Positions 61,363 to 64,000 of a stretch of 64,000 bases of DNA are shown here, in pieces. The notes beneath the pieces are model-generated. The model was given only the letters and a program-made list of their open reading frames with translations. It did no database searches and was not told the origin of the DNA. This DNA comes from Lepisosteus oculatus. Lineage: Eukaryota > Chordata > Actinopteri > Semionotiformes > Lepisosteidae. The first letter of the stretch is position 1, and each line of letters begins with the position of its first letter. Both the position numbers and the translations under genes were made by a program. The stretch lies in assembly GCF_040954835.1 (NCBI RefSeq), contig NC_090704.1, positions 42,412,979 to 42,476,978 of the forward strand, given 5' to 3'.

Positions 61363-64000
61363 AGGGCCAGTAATGCAAAAGTTGAACCAACTCTATGAAG
61401 TACGGGGGGGAAAAAAAAATCCTTCACTTTGTGTGTGGTGCTTTGTAATGTCACCAAAATGTTCAATTTATGGAAACCATTGATTTTTTTCTACATGCCA
61501 CATTACAGTATATTAAAAGCACTTGATTGGCACATTTTCTTAACCTAACGACCTGTGGACAACGGTTAAATTGACCCAGTTATGACTGAATTGCAACTAA
61601 GATTTTTTTCTGAAATAATTTGCTCATTATTCGAATAGACTTGTTCTCTTCAAGAAGCATGTGCATTGGCAGACTGGAGGTCCTGAGGGGAGATCAGCCT
61701 CCCGGCATGCTGTTGTCAGCCAGAGCAGACGCTGTTTCTGTTTGTGGTTCGACAGCCGTCAACACAAGCTTGTGACGCTCTGTTTTCTTACTGGCCTGTC
61801 ATTGTTGTGCAGCTCTGACTTGCCCTCACAGTTACCTCCGACCCCTGCAGTGACCTTTGCAGGGGTTTGGGAAAAGCCTTTCGATTGGGTGAATGCCAAT
61901 GGCAAGCAATATCCTTTCAGGGTGTGCATGGAGAAAAAAAGAGATGAACCAGAAGTCTTTTAGCATAAAAAGTGAGATGCTTGCCCTTTTCTGTAAGTGT
62001 GTAAGCCATGTGAAACTTAGAAAAAAGTTTTTTTTATTTAAGTGGATACCTTTAGCTCACTTAGGATTGTTTTGCATTTGCTACCATAGTCTGCTCTAGT
62101 AAAGAAAATGTCAACAGTACAGTTTAATGTGCTGGTGTCTGTGATTTGGATCCAATTAAGTTTGAGTTTGCAAAGCAGGTATTAGTTCAGACCAGATCTG
62201 TAAGTATCGTCCAGTCATTCCATTTTGTGACGGGTTGCATTAGGACTAGGACGATCTATTAACTTTCCTTAGGTAAGCACACAGGCCAGCAGATAGACTT
62301 CAATACCTCCGTGAAATGTAACTAGTCGATATGATATCGCAGAAATATGTGCTGCTTTTCATCAATAACACCATAGAGAAGAAGAGTAGTGAGTTAATAG
62401 TGGTTTTGTAAGCCAAAACACATTGCCAGTACAGTGTAATCTCAGAAAATATCTTACTGAATACTTATTAGTCATTTTATGCAACAGGATTCCATGTGTT
62501 TTTGAGATAGAGGCATGAGGTAGAATAGAAATGAGGTTCTACATATGTAACACTAAGGACTGAATCAGAAATCCTTTGTTAGCTGGTTCATTCATTTCTT
62601 GTTTCAGAATTATTGAGAATTGTTAGGTTTCAAATTATGTTAGAATTACTACTTTATTATTATATTTTAACAAGAACAGCGCTGTTTCTTTTAATACCAT
62701 TGGAAACAAGCCAGTCCTGGACTGCTTTTTTCTTTTGCTCTTGGAATACATTAAAATTAAAGCTGGTTGCATTCAGTTTTCAAATGCATTTCACTCCCTG
62801 GATCAACACTGGGCTCCTCAATTGCAGCATGGACAGAATCAGATCAGCTCACGTTGTTATGCAATGTGAGTCGTGTTTTGATCCCATTGAAGATTTGTCT
62901 TCTTTAGTCCAGAATCCCCTGGGCTTTATTTATCTTGCAGCCTGGAGTCGAGAAATTGGACAGGTTATGTAAAGAGAACAAGGCTGCAACTAAGCACCGT
63001 GTATCAGGTATGCTCTGAATACGGGCTGTGGTGAAATTGATGAACTGCCTCTGAAAGGAGATACACCATTCTGCATACCTGGTGTGTACCTGGTGCTGCC
63101 TCAGCCCTAGAGAATAAGGCTGTGCATCAGCAAGCAGCTGTTCCAGATTTCAGAGGAGATTCAAAGGTTTCCGTTTAAAGTCTGAAGCTGAGAGACGTGA
63201 AATGCAATTTTGCAGCCAACATAATGCAATCAACATCATTTCACGTTCAGATGTCCTGGATTCTGAGTGTCACTGTCTCGTGTTGCTCTGTAAAACACTA
63301 GTGGAGATGCAGAGACTGCCAACTGCTTTCAGTCGTAATGTAGGCATTAAGTAAAGAACAGAAGGAGGGAGAAAACCAAGATAACATGTCTGTTCAGGAA
63401 CAGAAACTGAAGCCTGCAAAGCGTTTTCAAAGGGACATTTTGATCACACTGATCAGCTTAACAGCCTATGGGGGTGTTGTTGTTCTGGTTTCTTTCAAGC
63501 GGTGTGAGACACAGGGAAGCCAGCTGGTGACGAGAGGTTCTGCGTTGCGTGAAACTCCCTCCTTCTGCAGAACCCTAAGACCGGTGCTCTTGTCCAGATG
63601 GCTGAAGGAACACCCTATCTGTTCCTATTAGCGTAATGGCAACAGGTGTCCCGGAGCTCTGGGAAGGAGGAATAGGCAGTGTAAGCAGACCGCTACCATG
63701 GTAACCTCCCTGTACACAAGGAATAGAGATTAAGGTAATCAGTGGAAAGATATATGTAAACAATATTGTTTTAAACACAAGGATTCGTGTATTGTAGATC
63801 AGATGATCTGGATCTTTTGTATGTATAGATGAGCGATAGTGAATAAGTACTGTGTGTTTTCAGCTAGACATTATATTTTGCCTTCTTATGCCTAAATTAC
63901 ACCTATTATATTAATGATTATTTATTTTTTATTTATAAAGTGCCAAACCCAAGAATGCTGTACATCGTGGATAACGAAAAAGACAAGAAAAGTAAATGAA
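55826..64000 (+). other. KIF19: KIF19 intron 2 (at least 8.2 kb, open to the right)
   Basis: No further KIF19 exon is recognised. It contains a short three-copy 10-base tandem (60915-60944) and an L2-like fragment with an expanded CA repeat (61250-61385). A weak repeat-like tail is possible near 63910-63970. The remaining sequence looks unique. Confidence 0.75.
61250..61385 (-). repeat. L2-like fragment with expanded CA microsatellite
   Basis: GGGGGAGCTGGAGCTTATCC is the reverse complement of the L2-like tail. It runs into GGGCAAACACAC, where the CA run (about 61315-61361) has expanded to more than 20 units. CCAGGGCC follows. Confidence 0.6.

Noticed and set aside
61134..61483. Open frames with Cys-Val or Thr-His repeats on both strands
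   Set aside because: They are translations of the CA microsatellite and carry no protein information.

Overview
This is vertebrate nuclear DNA, and the repeats point to a ray-finned fish. It holds parts of three same-strand, multi-exon genes: TTYH2, then DNAI2, then KIF19. From memory, human 17q25.1 has the same order and orientation, so the identification rests on both protein similarity and synteny. The very large introns, low gene density, SINEs with 5S rRNA-like heads, V-type tRNA SINEs and a Tc1-like relic suit a non-teleost ray-finned fish such as a gar or bowfin, but the species cannot be fixed from the sequence alone.

Layout. Positions 1-4391 are the end of TTYH2 intron 1; exon 1 lies upstream of the window. 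TTYH2 coding exons 2-14 run from 4392 to 38360 and encode 491 residues, the same length as the matching part of the human protein. Next come the TTYH2 3' untranslated region and an intergenic stretch (38361 to about 42050). DNAI2 follows, with a probable non-coding first exon ending at 42268, a start codon at 43127, twelve or thirteen coding exons, and a polyadenylation signal at 49937. The DNAI2-KIF19 spacer holds a CpG-richer segment. KIF19 begins at 53146. Only its first two coding exons (40 codons) are present, and its second intron runs off the right edge.

Function. TTYH2 is a five-pass membrane glycoprotein first described as a chloride channel and now debated. DNAI2 is an outer dynein arm intermediate chain, and KIF19 is a kinesin-8 motor that limits cilium length. 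DNAI2 and KIF19 therefore both serve motile cilia, and the DNAI2 first exon carries an X-box-like (RFX) and a forkhead-like (FOXJ1) motif.

Accessory content. I see three 5S-headed SINEs, three copies of a repeat with a hammerhead-ribozyme-like core (one carrying perfect 35-bp inverted arms), a solo LTR with a 5-bp target duplication just upstream of a DNAI2 exon, tRNA-derived SINEs, a decayed Tc1-like transposase gene and L2-like tails. No bacterial-type system, CRISPR array or complete autonomous transposon is present. The most interesting host observations are a possible alternative TTYH2 C-terminus made by intronic polyadenylation, which would break the PPxY motif, and the regulatory cluster at DNAI2.
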